NCBI GenBank assembly: GCA_964574335.1
Contig: CAZNNH010000009.1
Location: 1-64,000 of the forward strand
Reading direction: 5' to 3'
DNA from: CAZNNH01 sp964574335
GTDB taxonomy: Bacteria > Acidobacteriota > Vicinamibacteria > Fen-336
Length of the DNA stretch: 64,000 bases
Shown here: positions 26,526-33,986 of the stretch, piece after piece
Position numbering within the stretch: position 1 is the first letter of the stretch
Layout of the letters: every line of letters begins with the position of its first letter
Program-made: the position numbers and the translations under genes
The notes under the pieces: model-generated
The model's input: the letters and a program-made list of their open reading frames with translations, nothing else
What the model was told of the DNA's origin: nothing
The model's database searches: none

Positions 26526-27709
26526 CGCGTGAAGACGGTGGGGACGACGGACAGACCCGGGCGCAGGAGGTGCGCGGGATCCTGCCCTGGCTCCAGGGCG
26601 ATCTTCACGGAGATCCGCTGCACCACCTTCACGTAGTTGCCGGCGGCGTTCTCGGGGGGCAGCAGGCTGAACCGGGAGCCGGTGGCGGCGGCGATGCTGT
26701 CCACCCGGCCCCGGTAGGTGCGGCGGTAGGCGTCCACCGAGACCTCGACGGGCTGGCCGGGGCGGATCGACTTGAGCTGGCTCTCCTTGAAGTTGGCGGT
26801 CACCCACACCTCGTCGAGGGGGACGATCGCGAGCAACGGCTGGCCAGGCTGGACCACCTGCCCCACCTCGACCGTCTTGCGGCTCACCACGCCGCTGACC
26901 AGCGCCTTCACCTCGGTGTAGGAGAGGTTCAGCTTCGCCTGCTCGAGGGCGGCCTTGGCCATCTCGACCTTGGCTGCGGCCGAGGCCGCGCGGGCGGAGA
27001 CGATCTCGACCTGCTGGCGGCTGGTGCCGGCCTGGGCGAGCCGCGCCCGCGCCGCCTCGACCGCCTGCTCCGCCCCGTGCACCCCGGCTTCGGCCGCCTG
27101 GCGAGAGGCGCGCGCCGAGTCGGCGGCGGTCGAGACGGCGTCGAAGTGCTGCTTCGAGATCTCGTCCTTGGCCAGCAGGGGCCGGAAACGCTTGAGGTCG
27201 CCCACCGTTTGCCGCTCCCGGGCCTGGGCGTCGCGCAGGTCGGCCCGGGCGGCGGCGAGCCGCGCCTGCGCACCGGCGAGGTCGCTGTCGGCGGCGGTCT
27301 CCTGCGAGGTGGCGGTGGTGGAGGTGAGGGGCACCGTGGTGTGCGCTGCCCGCTCGCTGGCCAGGTTCTCCTCCAGATCGGCCTGGGCCCGGGCCAGCGC
27401 CACCTCGTAGTCGCGGGGGTCGATCCGGACCAGCAGCGTGCCCTTCTCCACCTGCTGGTTGTCGGCGACCAGGACGGACAGGACCGTCCCCCCGACGCGG
27501 GCCGCCACCGGGTTCACGTGCCCGTCGATCTGGGCGTCGTCGGTCGACTCCCGGCCGGAGAAGTGCCAGAAGGCCAGCAGCCCAGCCAGCAGGACGGCGA
27601 GGGCGGCGAGAACCACGACGGCGCGGGCCTGGCCGCTCCGGCGCAGCCGTACGCGCAGGCCGGGTCGCGGCGGGCCGGGCTCTGGTGCGGGGGGCAGGCT
27701 CTCGGCCAT
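26522..27709 (-). CDS. HlyD/EmrA-family membrane-fusion adaptor
   Basis: 395 residues. Short proline-rich cytosolic N-terminus, one TM (AVVVLAALAVLLAGLLAFW), then STDDAQIDGHVNPVAARVGGTVLSVLVADNQQVEKGTLLVRIDPRDYEVAL, the EmrA first lipoyl half. A long coiled-coil hairpin (about 105-255) leads to LNLSYTEVKALVSGVVSRKTVEVGQVVQPGQPLLAIVP and VWVTANFKESQL, diagnostic of EmrA-type adaptors. AAAGGA precedes the ATG. First gene of a three-gene operon with 4-bp overlaps at both junctions. Confidence 0.95.
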   Translation of the reverse strand: MAESLPPAPEPGPPRPGLRVRLRRSGQARAVVVLAALAVLLAGLLAFWHFSGRESTDDAQIDGHVNPVAARVGGTVLSVLVADNQQVEKGTLLVRIDPRDYEVALARAQADLEENLASERAAHTTVPLTSTTATSQETAADSDLAGAQARLAAARADLRDAQARERQTVGDLKRFRPLLAKDEISKQHFDAVSTAADSARASRQAAEAGVHGAEQAVEAARARLAQAGTSRQQVEIVSARAASAAAKVEMAKAALEQAKLNLSYTEVKALVSGVVSRKTVEVGQVVQPGQPLLAIVPLDEVWVTANFKESQLKSIRPGQPVEVSVDAYRRTYRGRVDSIAAATGSRFSLLPPENAAGNYVKVVQRISVKIALEPGQDPAHLLRPGLSVVPTVFTR

Positions 27710-27964
27710 CTACCGTCCTTTCAGGAGCTCCGGGTGGCTCGTCAGCAGGACCAGCGCAGCAAAGGAGCGGGCTCCGACGGGGTCAGAAGCGTGCATGGGA
27801 AGACCGAAGAACCACTCCTGCTGGAACGATAGCACGACACCGATGGTAGCCTTCTCCCGGGTCCAACGAGGCCCGCCTTGGCGGCGCGACCACGGATCCC
27901 CAGCGGCGGCGCTCTGGACCGCTCGCCGTGTCCTCGTCCGTGTGTCGGACCATTGGAGGCAGTC

Positions 27965-28447
27965 ATGACCAGACACGTATCTCCGTTTCACCTCAGCACC
28001 CAACACCTGCACGGGGCCTTCGGATCGGATACCTTCGGCCGCGGGGCGGAGACCTTCGCCCGCTGGTTCGGCACGCCCACCTTTCTCATCATGCAGACCG
28101 TCATCGTGCTGATATGGATCGTGCTCAATGGGCTGGCGGCCACGCTCCGCTGGGATCCTTACCCGTTCATCCTGCTCAATCTGGCGTTCTCGCTGCAGGC
28201 GGCCTATGCCGCCCCCCTCATCCTGCTTGCGCAGGCACGTCAGGCCGATCGGGACAAGGCGCTCAGCGAGGCGGACGCCAGCCATCGGGAGGCGCTTGCC
28301 ACGGCCGCCGTCGAGCGCCAGGAGATCGCGCTCCAGCAGACGCAGCGCCTCGAAGAGCTGCTGGCGGCCAACACCGCCCTCACCGAGGAGGTGCGGAAGC
28401 TGACCCGCCAGATCCACGAGCGGGTCGTGCCGGCCGCCCCGGCCTAG
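27965..28447 (+). CDS. DUF1003 membrane protein
   Basis: 160 residues with the DUF1003 core: two TM helices around PTFLIMQTVIVLIWIVLNG and YPFILLNLAFSLQAAYAAPLILLAQARQADRDK, then a C-terminal coiled coil (EADASHREAL...QRLEELLAANTALTEEVRKL). Members are small inner-membrane proteins of unknown function, sometimes linked to the CorA Mg2+ channel fold. GGAGG precedes the ATG. Divergent from the adaptor operon across 255 bp. Confidence 0.88.
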   Translation: MTRHVSPFHLSTQHLHGAFGSDTFGRGAETFARWFGTPTFLIMQTVIVLIWIVLNGLAATLRWDPYPFILLNLAFSLQAAYAAPLILLAQARQADRDKALSEADASHREALATAAVERQEIALQQTQRLEELLAANTALTEEVRKLTRQIHERVVPAAPA

Positions 28448-28459
28448 GGTCGGAACGTC

Positions 28460-28627
28460 ATGCTAGACCCGCTTCCGGTGGACACTGAGCGACAGGACAT
28501 CGACGCGGCCCGCGCCTTCTGCGACCGCGTCAGCCGCGTCTACAATGGTCTCGCCCACGCCAGCGAGCACGAGAGCTGCCGGCGCGGCCTGGAGCTCCTG
28601 GCGGAGCCTCGGGAAGCACGCCCATGA
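28460..28627 (+). pseudogene. N-terminal stub of a SAM-dependent methyltransferase (tentative)
   Basis: 55 codons. ARAFCDRVSRVYNGLAHASEHESCRRGLELLA resembles the start of UbiE-like methyltransferases, where a helix with an aromatic-Asp-x-x-A/S pattern precedes the first strand. The frame stops just where the SAM-binding glycine motif should begin. The TGA overlaps the start of the DUF2127 gene (ATGA). It could be a genuine small coupled ORF; the homology is weak because so little is left. Confidence 0.3.
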
Positions 28628-29088
28628 GCACTCGCCGAACCGCGGCGGCCGGGCTCCGAACCGTGGCCGCCCTCGAGGCCACCAAGGGAGCCCTGGTGAT
28701 GGTGGCCGGGCTTGGCCTTCTATCCCTCGTCCACCACGACGTCCAGCGAGCGGCGGAGTCGGTCGTCCGCCATCTCCACTTGAACCCCGCGCGGGAGTAC
28801 CCGCGGGTGTTCATCGAGGCGGCGACGCGGGTGACCGACGCGCGGCTGTGGTGGCTCGCCTCGGGAGCCTTCGCCTACGCGGCGGCTCGGGGCATCGAGG
28901 CCTACGGCCTGTGGCGGGCGCGTGCCTGGGCCGAGTGGTTTGCGATCCTTTCCGGCGCCATCTACCTGCCGATCGAGGTCTTCGAGCTCATCCACCGCGC
29001 GACCGCGCTGAAGGCGGCCATCCTCCTCATCAACACGGGGATCTTGGGTTATCTCGGCTACCTCCGGCTGGTCAGACGGTCGGAGTAG
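28624..29088 (+). CDS. DUF2127 membrane protein
   Basis: 154 residues, four TM helices. LRTVAALEATKGALVMVAGLGLL is the DUF2127 N-terminus (a hydrophobic helix with a conserved E..K), and ARAWAEWFAILSGAIYLPIEVFELIHR is the conserved second half. Function unknown. The ATG overlaps the previous stop. Its 3' end faces zwf with a 51-bp gap. Confidence 0.88.
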   Translation: MSTRRTAAAGLRTVAALEATKGALVMVAGLGLLSLVHHDVQRAAESVVRHLHLNPAREYPRVFIEAATRVTDARLWWLASGAFAYAAARGIEAYGLWRARAWAEWFAILSGAIYLPIEVFELIHRATALKAAILLINTGILGYLGYLRLVRRSE

Positions 29089-29139
29089 GCCTTCCATGCC
29101 CGCGCTTCCCTCCACGAGGGGCGATGGGGCCAGGCGGTG

Positions 29140-30537
29140 TCACTGGGGCCCGTCCTTGGGCTTGGGGTTGTGCCAGCCGCCGTCCGCCGCGATCAGCGCG
29201 TCGGCCTCCTTCGGGCCCCAGCTCCCGCGCCTGTAGGGACGGACCCGGTGGTGGGCCTTCAGGACCCGGTCGACCACCGCCCAGGCAGCCTCGACCGCGT
29301 CCTCACGGGTGAAGAGCGCTCCGTTGCCCGCCATGGCGTCTTCCAGGAGTCGCTCGTAAGGCGCTTCCTCTCCCGGCTGCTCCTTGAGCAGGTAGAGCTC
29401 GCGCTGGTCGCCGACGAACTCCTTGCCAACGCGTTTGACGCGAGCGGCGAGGGCGACGGCGGAGCTGGGGGAGAGCCGGAAGCGCAGGTAGTTGGCTCGT
29501 CCGGCCGCCGGCTGCGAGTCGGCGAACAGCCTCTGCGGCGGCGGTTTCAGCTCCACCAGGACCTCGGTTGCGGTGTCGCTCAGGAACTTGCCGGAGCGCA
29601 GGTACCAGGGGACTCCTTGCCAGCGCCACGAGTCGATGAAGAGCCTGAGGGCGCAGAAGGTCTCCACATCCGATCGCTTCGCCACGTTGGGTTCGCTCCG
29701 GTAGCCCGCGTACTGGCCGCGCACCAGGTCGTCGCTTCTCAGGGGTCGCATCGCCTGGAAGACCTTGGCCTTCTCGGTGTGCACGGCGCCAAAGCTCCTG
29801 TAGGCGGGCGGCTCCATGGCCAGCAGCGCGACGATCTGGAAGAGATGGTTCTGGATCACGTCGCGCAGGCAGCCGGCCGTCTCGTAGAAGGCACCGCGGC
29901 TCCCCACGCCGAAGTCCTCGGACAGGGTGATCTGGACGCTGGCCACGCAGTTGCGGTTCCAGATCGGCTCCAGGAAGGAGTTGGCGAAGCGGAAATAGAG
30001 GACGTTCATGATCGCCTCCTTCCCGAGGAAGTGGTCGATGCGGAAGATCGAGGCCTCCGGAAAGACCGCCCGAGCAACGCGGTTGAGCTCCCGCGCGGAG
30101 GCCAGGTCGCGTCCGAACGGCTTCTCGACGATGACGCGTGCACCGTCCGCCAGGCCGGCGTCCCCGAGCCCCCGGATCACCGTGGCGAAGAGCGAGGGCG
30201 GGATAGCCAGGTAGTACGCGGGTCGCCGGGCTCCGGCCAGCGCCTTCTTGATCTCGGTGAACGTGCCAGGTTCCTGGTAGTTCCCGCTCACGTAGCGGAG
30301 CGAGGCGAGGAGACGGTCGAGGGCGCGCGGGTTGTCGATCCCCCCCGATCGCTTCAGGCTGTCCTTGGCGCGCCGGCGCAGACGCGCCAGACTCCAGTTC
30401 GGGAGGGCGACGCCGATGACCGGGACCTCGAGGGCGCCCCGTTTCGCCATCGCGTAGAGGGCCGGGAAGATCATCTTGTGGGCGAGATCGCCGGTCACGC
30501 CGAACACCACCAGCGCGTCTGAACGGGTGGCGGCCAT
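29140..30537 (-). CDS. zwf: glucose-6-phosphate dehydrogenase
   Basis: First step of the oxidative pentose-phosphate pathway: glucose-6-phosphate to 6-phosphogluconolactone with NAD(P)+ reduction. 465 residues. LVVFGVTGDLAHKMIFPALY is the nucleotide-binding GxxGDLxxK motif, VEKPFGRD is conserved, and RIDHFLGKEAIMN holds the catalytic His and substrate-binding Lys. The ATG overlaps the gnd stop by one base (TGATG), so the two enzymes are co-translated. No 6-phosphogluconolactonase gene lies in the cluster. Confidence 0.97.
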   Translation of the reverse strand: MAATRSDALVVFGVTGDLAHKMIFPALYAMAKRGALEVPVIGVALPNWSLARLRRRAKDSLKRSGGIDNPRALDRLLASLRYVSGNYQEPGTFTEIKKALAGARRPAYYLAIPPSLFATVIRGLGDAGLADGARVIVEKPFGRDLASARELNRVARAVFPEASIFRIDHFLGKEAIMNVLYFRFANSFLEPIWNRNCVASVQITLSEDFGVGSRGAFYETAGCLRDVIQNHLFQIVALLAMEPPAYRSFGAVHTEKAKVFQAMRPLRSDDLVRGQYAGYRSEPNVAKRSDVETFCALRLFIDSWRWQGVPWYLRSGKFLSDTATEVLVELKPPPQRLFADSQPAAGRANYLRFRLSPSSAVALAARVKRVGKEFVGDQRELYLLKEQPGEEAPYERLLEDAMAGNGALFTREDAVEAAWAVVDRVLKAHHRVRPYRRGSWGPKEADALIAADGGWHNPKPKDGPQ

Positions 30538-31568
30538 CAGGCGCCTCGTCTCGTAGGAGCATCCTTCTCTGCGTGTCCGCCGAACTCGTAGCGCAACGCG
30601 GACAACATCTTGTCGGCGAAGTCGGCCTCTCCGCGCGAGCCGAAGCGTTCGTACAGCGCCGCGCTGAGGACGGGCGCCGGAACCGCCTCGTCGATGGCTG
30701 CCTGGATCGTCCAGCGCCCCTCACCGGAGTCCGAGACCCGGCCGGCGAACCTCGCCAGGTCGGGGCTCTCGAGAAGCGCCCGGGCGGCCAGATCCAGCAG
30801 CCACGAAGCGATCACGCTGCCGCGGCGCCAGACCTCGGCGATATCCGCCAGGTTCAGGTCGAAGGCGTAGTGCTCGGGGTGCCGCAGCGGCGTGGTTTCG
30901 GCATCGACGGAGCGCTGGCGCGTGCCGACGTTGGCATGGTGGAGGACGTTCAGCCCCTCCGCGTAGGCGGCCATCACCCCGTACTCGATGCCGTTGTGGA
31001 CCATCTTGACGAAGTGACCGGCGCCGCTTGGCCCGCAGCGCAGGTAGCCACGCTCCGCGGTGCCGGGGGCGTTCTCACGTCCCGGCGTGCGCGGCGCCGA
31101 CTCGAAACTGGGGGCGAGGGCGGCGAAGATCGGCTCGAGCCGCCGGACCGTCTGCTCGTCCCCCCCGATCATCTGGCAGTATCCTCGCTCCAGGCCCCAG
31201 ACTCCGCCGCTGGTCCCGACGTCCAGGTAGTGGATGCCGAGCGGTTCCAGCTCGGCCGAGCGTCGAATGTCGTCTTGGTAGTAGGAGTTGCCGCCGTCGA
31301 TCACCGCGTCGCCACTCGCCAGGAGCGGAACCAGCGTGCGCAGCGTGGGATCGACCACGGCCACCGGCAGCATCATCCACAGGGCGCGGGGCCGGGTCAG
31401 CCTGTCGACCAGGTCCTCGGGTGACGTCGCGCCGACCGCGCCCTCCGCGACCAGTGCCGCAACGGCTTGCGGATCGAGGTCGTGCACCACGCACCGATGA
31501 CCGGCTCGGAGTAGGCGCCGCACCATGTTGGCGCCCATCCGCCCCAGTCCGATCATGCCGAGCTCCAT
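30537..31568 (-). CDS. gnd: 6-phosphogluconate dehydrogenase (short, GndA/YqeC type)
   Basis: Decarboxylates 6-phosphogluconate to ribulose-5-phosphate. 343 residues, the short form rather than the 470-residue E. coli type. MIGLGRMGANMVRRLLRAGH is the Rossmann motif; IDGGNSYYQDD, DVGTSGGVWGLERGYCQMIGG and GAGHFVKMVHNGIEYG carry the substrate-binding and catalytic Lys/Asn residues. The C-terminal helical domain is truncated relative to the long form, as normal for this subfamily. AAGGAG lies upstream of the ATG. Operon with zwf. Confidence 0.95.
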   Translation of the reverse strand: MELGMIGLGRMGANMVRRLLRAGHRCVVHDLDPQAVAALVAEGAVGATSPEDLVDRLTRPRALWMMLPVAVVDPTLRTLVPLLASGDAVIDGGNSYYQDDIRRSAELEPLGIHYLDVGTSGGVWGLERGYCQMIGGDEQTVRRLEPIFAALAPSFESAPRTPGRENAPGTAERGYLRCGPSGAGHFVKMVHNGIEYGVMAAYAEGLNVLHHANVGTRQRSVDAETTPLRHPEHYAFDLNLADIAEVWRRGSVIASWLLDLAARALLESPDLARFAGRVSDSGEGRWTIQAAIDEAVPAPVLSAALYERFGSRGEADFADKMLSALRYEFGGHAEKDAPTRRGA

Positions 31569-31792
31569 GGCGTCTCCTTGTCTGGCAGGACCGCGAGCGG
31601 CCCACGCGGTTCACGGCTGTCGAGGAGCTCGCCCTAGCACCGACGATGCTCCAACGGCTCATCAAAGGCAGCTCACTCCCGTCTGGTAGTGGTGGCCTGG
31701 TGCCGGAAGCTCCGCTTGCCGCTATCCGCAGTCTAGGGAAGCGGTGGCGGCGGGATCCAATAGGTTTGTGGCGGGTATTCCATAGGCCTCGA

Positions 31793-32381
31793 TCACCCGC
31801 GATTTGCCAGCACCACGTTCTGATACGGATAGGGGATCTCGATCCCTGCCTCGGAGAATCGGGCTTTCGCCCGCTCCAGCAAGTCGTACTCCAGTCGATG
31901 GGCGGCCAGGGCATCCTGGCACCAGGCCCGGAGGCGAAGGACGATGCTGGAGCTGCCCAGCTCGACCACGGGGCAGTCCAAGGCCTCGATCACGTCGGGA
32001 TGGTTTCGAGTGATGCCGAGGAGGATCTCTCTGGCCTGCGTGACGTCCGACGTGTAGCTGATTCCGACATGAACCGCCGCCATCACCCGAGGATCGACGC
32101 TGGTGAGGTTCACGGTGGTCTGTGTTCCCGCCAGGCTGTTGGGGAGCACGACCCGCCGGTTGTCGAAGGTACGAAGGACCGTGTAGCCCAGGGTGACGCT
32201 CTCGACCACCCCTGTCTCCGGTCCGCCGGGCGCTTGCACCTGAAGTCGGTCCCCGACTCGGAACGGCCGGTAGATGAGCAGGGCGAGGCCAGCCAAGCAG
32301 GATGATCAGCGTGGCGTAGGTGAGGGCTCCCGTCAGCGTGTTCGGGTGGATCCTGGCGAGGGCGTGCTCGAGCTGCTGCAT
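31793..32381 (-). pseudogene. MscS-family mechanosensitive channel, internally deleted and frameshifted
   Basis: From an ATG at 32381 with a good AAGGAG, the first 30 codons (NPNTL/TGALTYATLIILLG-like hydrophobic start) resemble TM1 of small MscS proteins. At about 32290-32300 the sequence jumps to GLALLIYRPFRVGDRLQV in another frame. This is the beta-domain that follows TM3, and it continues normally (TFDNRRVVLPNSL...NLTSVDPR...IEIPYPYQ) to the stop at 31793. The pore-lining TM3a (glycine/alanine-rich) and TM2 are gone, so no channel can form. An in-frame ATG at 32296 could still express the soluble 167-residue C-terminal part. Confidence 0.75.
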
Positions 32382-32398
32382 GGCCTGCTCTCCTTGGT

Positions 32399-32737
32399 CT
32401 ACGGTGAACGGCCGGGCGGCGGTATCGGCATTCCGCTGCTGCCGGACCGGCAGGGTGTGGACGATGCCCCCGTCCTGCGCCGGAGGCCGACCAGCTCGGC
32501 GCTACCCGAACGCGGCACGCACCGCGCCAGGAAGAGGCGATGGTCGGTGACGCGGCTGACGGAGGCGGCCCCCTCAGAACCGAGTGCCCAGCGTTCCGAC
32601 GGGTGGGCGCGGGCGGGGCCCGCGGCGGGACGCGCGACAACGGCCGGCAGCGTCGCGATGCCGCACGCGCAGATGGTGGCGGCCACGCCGCCACGGTGCC
32701 GGCGGGCTCGATCAGGCGACGCCGTCGCTGTCTCCAT
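32399..32737 (-). CDS. hypothetical exported protein
   Basis: 112 residues, no family recognised. ATG 32737 is preceded by GACGAGG at good spacing. The N-terminus has basic residues then GGVAATICACGIATLPAVVA, which could be a signal peptide. The rest is Arg/Ser-rich with three Cys. Codon third positions are GC-rich, as in neighbours, but so are shadow frames here. Lies between the broken mscS and the divergent DUF4333-like gene. Confidence 0.3.
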   Translation of the reverse strand: METATASPDRARRHRGGVAATICACGIATLPAVVARPAAGPARAHPSERWALGSEGAASVSRVTDHRLFLARCVPRSGSAELVGLRRRTGASSTPCRSGSSGMPIPPPGRSP

Positions 32738-32766
32738 GACACGCCTCGTCACGAGGGTCTTGGTGC

Positions 32767-33300
32767 TTGCACCCGGCGGCCCGCGCCCCGGAGCCAGGCA
32801 CACGGCTGGACGCCAAAGCATACCAGGGCGTCTGGCGGGTGATTGCCTTCCTGGTATCCGCACCTCCCGGCTCGCGCGAGCAGGCGGGCCTGCTCGAACG
32901 GGGCGGCCGGAAGAAGCTCTCGGACACGGTTGGAGCCCCGGTGAAGCGGCTCGACGCGCCGCCGGAACGGCTCATCCGACCGGGGGACGTGGTCGAGGGG
33001 GAGATCGAGCTCGAGGACGGCCGCCGGATGCCGGTGAGAGTCGCACAGACCGGGTGGAAGGACGACTTCGATCCGATCGACTACCGCTTCTCGATCCTCG
33101 ACGTCGAGTGGCTGGTGCGACGCGCCCTCGTGGATGAGCTCCCGGACCTCGCCGCGGTGAAGTGCGCGGCGCCGGTCGTTCCCGACCGGGGCGAGACCCT
33201 CTGCACCGCGACCGGCCGGCAAGGAGAACGCCTCGACGTCGTGGTCAGCCGCTCGGGTGGGGAGCACCGGATGCGCCGGCGCGCGCCGCCGGGGAGCTGA
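32767..33300 (+). CDS. hypothetical protein with two DUF4333-like repeats
   Basis: 177 residues from a TTG start that is uncertain; the frame is open from 32740 with no ATG. Two similar segments can be aligned: about 57-100 (GAPVKRLDAPPERLIRPGDVVEGEIELEDGR) and about 122-172 (AAVKCAAPVVPDRGETLCTATGRQG). The second has the Cys...Cys-x-Ala pattern of DUF4333 domains; the first has lost the cysteines. DUF4333 proteins are usually exported; a signal peptide is not visible here, and the 5' end may be damaged. Confidence 0.5.
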   Translation: MHPAARAPEPGTRLDAKAYQGVWRVIAFLVSAPPGSREQAGLLERGGRKKLSDTVGAPVKRLDAPPERLIRPGDVVEGEIELEDGRRMPVRVAQTGWKDDFDPIDYRFSILDVEWLVRRALVDELPDLAAVKCAAPVVPDRGETLCTATGRQGERLDVVVSRSGGEHRMRRRAPPGS

Positions 33301-33366
33301 TCGGATCTAGCCCGCACCATTCACCGGCGACGCCGCTCCGCGCCGTGTCGCTTCTGCCGGGGCCCG

Positions 33367-33828
33367 CTACTCGGGGCAGGCGGGGCAGCCGGAATCGATG
33401 ACGATCAGCCAACGACCGCTCGGCTCTCGGCGCCAGGTCGAGATGTACGTTCCCACGCGTTTGCCGTCAGGGTCGAAGACGGGGCCCCGGCTGATCGCCA
33501 AGTCGCCGGATCCGACGACCTCCACGATCTCAGGAGTCCACGAGAATGGCGCCTTGGGACCCTGGTAGCGCGTCCGCCAGCCCTCCACGATCGCCTCGCG
33601 GCCACGAAGCGGACCCTGGCCCCCGACGAAGACGGCATCCTCGGCCACGAAGCGGGCGAAGGCCTCGAGATCCCGGTCCGCCATCGTCTTGGCGAAGGCG
33701 ATCTCCGTCTCGCGCACCTGCTGTGCGAGATCGTCGGATGCGGAGGGCGGCAGAGTCTGGGCCGCGAGACCCAGCGCCGACCCTACACCCACGACCACGA
33801 TTCCCGCCCATGCTACGGTTCCCTTCAC
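33367..33828 (-). CDS. exported SnoaL/NTF2-like (DUF4440) protein
   Basis: 153 residues. GTG 33828 is fixed by a perfect AGGAGG five nt upstream and begins a signal peptide (GTVAWAGIVVVGVGSALGLAAQ). The mature part is a cone-shaped NTF2 fold: ETEIAFAKTMADRDLEAFARFVAEDAVFVGGQGPLRGREAIVEGWR, then strands ending GRWLIVIDSGCPACPE. Such domains serve as small enzymes or ligand binders; the C-terminal CPAC is unusual and could form a disulfide or bind metal. Divergent from the alpha-2-macroglobulin gene. Confidence 0.88.
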   Translation of the reverse strand: MKGTVAWAGIVVVGVGSALGLAAQTLPPSASDDLAQQVRETEIAFAKTMADRDLEAFARFVAEDAVFVGGQGPLRGREAIVEGWRTRYQGPKAPFSWTPEIVEVVGSGDLAISRGPVFDPDGKRVGTYISTWRREPSGRWLIVIDSGCPACPE

Positions 33829-33954
33829 GCTGCCTCCTGATTCGGGCCTGCCCGAGCCGCAAGCGTACCATCCAAGAGCGCGCCGTCCACGCGTTGCCCA
33901 GGCCAGCCCCGGCGCTCGAGGACGGTCCGGGCGCTGTCTGTGTCCCGATCGGCG

Positions 33955-33960
33955 TATCAT
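33955..33960 (+). promoter_or_regulatory. -10-like box TATCAT upstream of the alpha-2-macroglobulin gene
   Basis: TATCAT lies 26 nt before the ATG at 33987; between them is AGGGGAG. This unit would have a short leader with a ribosome-binding site. No convincing -35. Confidence 0.35.
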
Positions 33961-33986
33961 CAGCGGCGACAGGGGAGACGAAGCGG

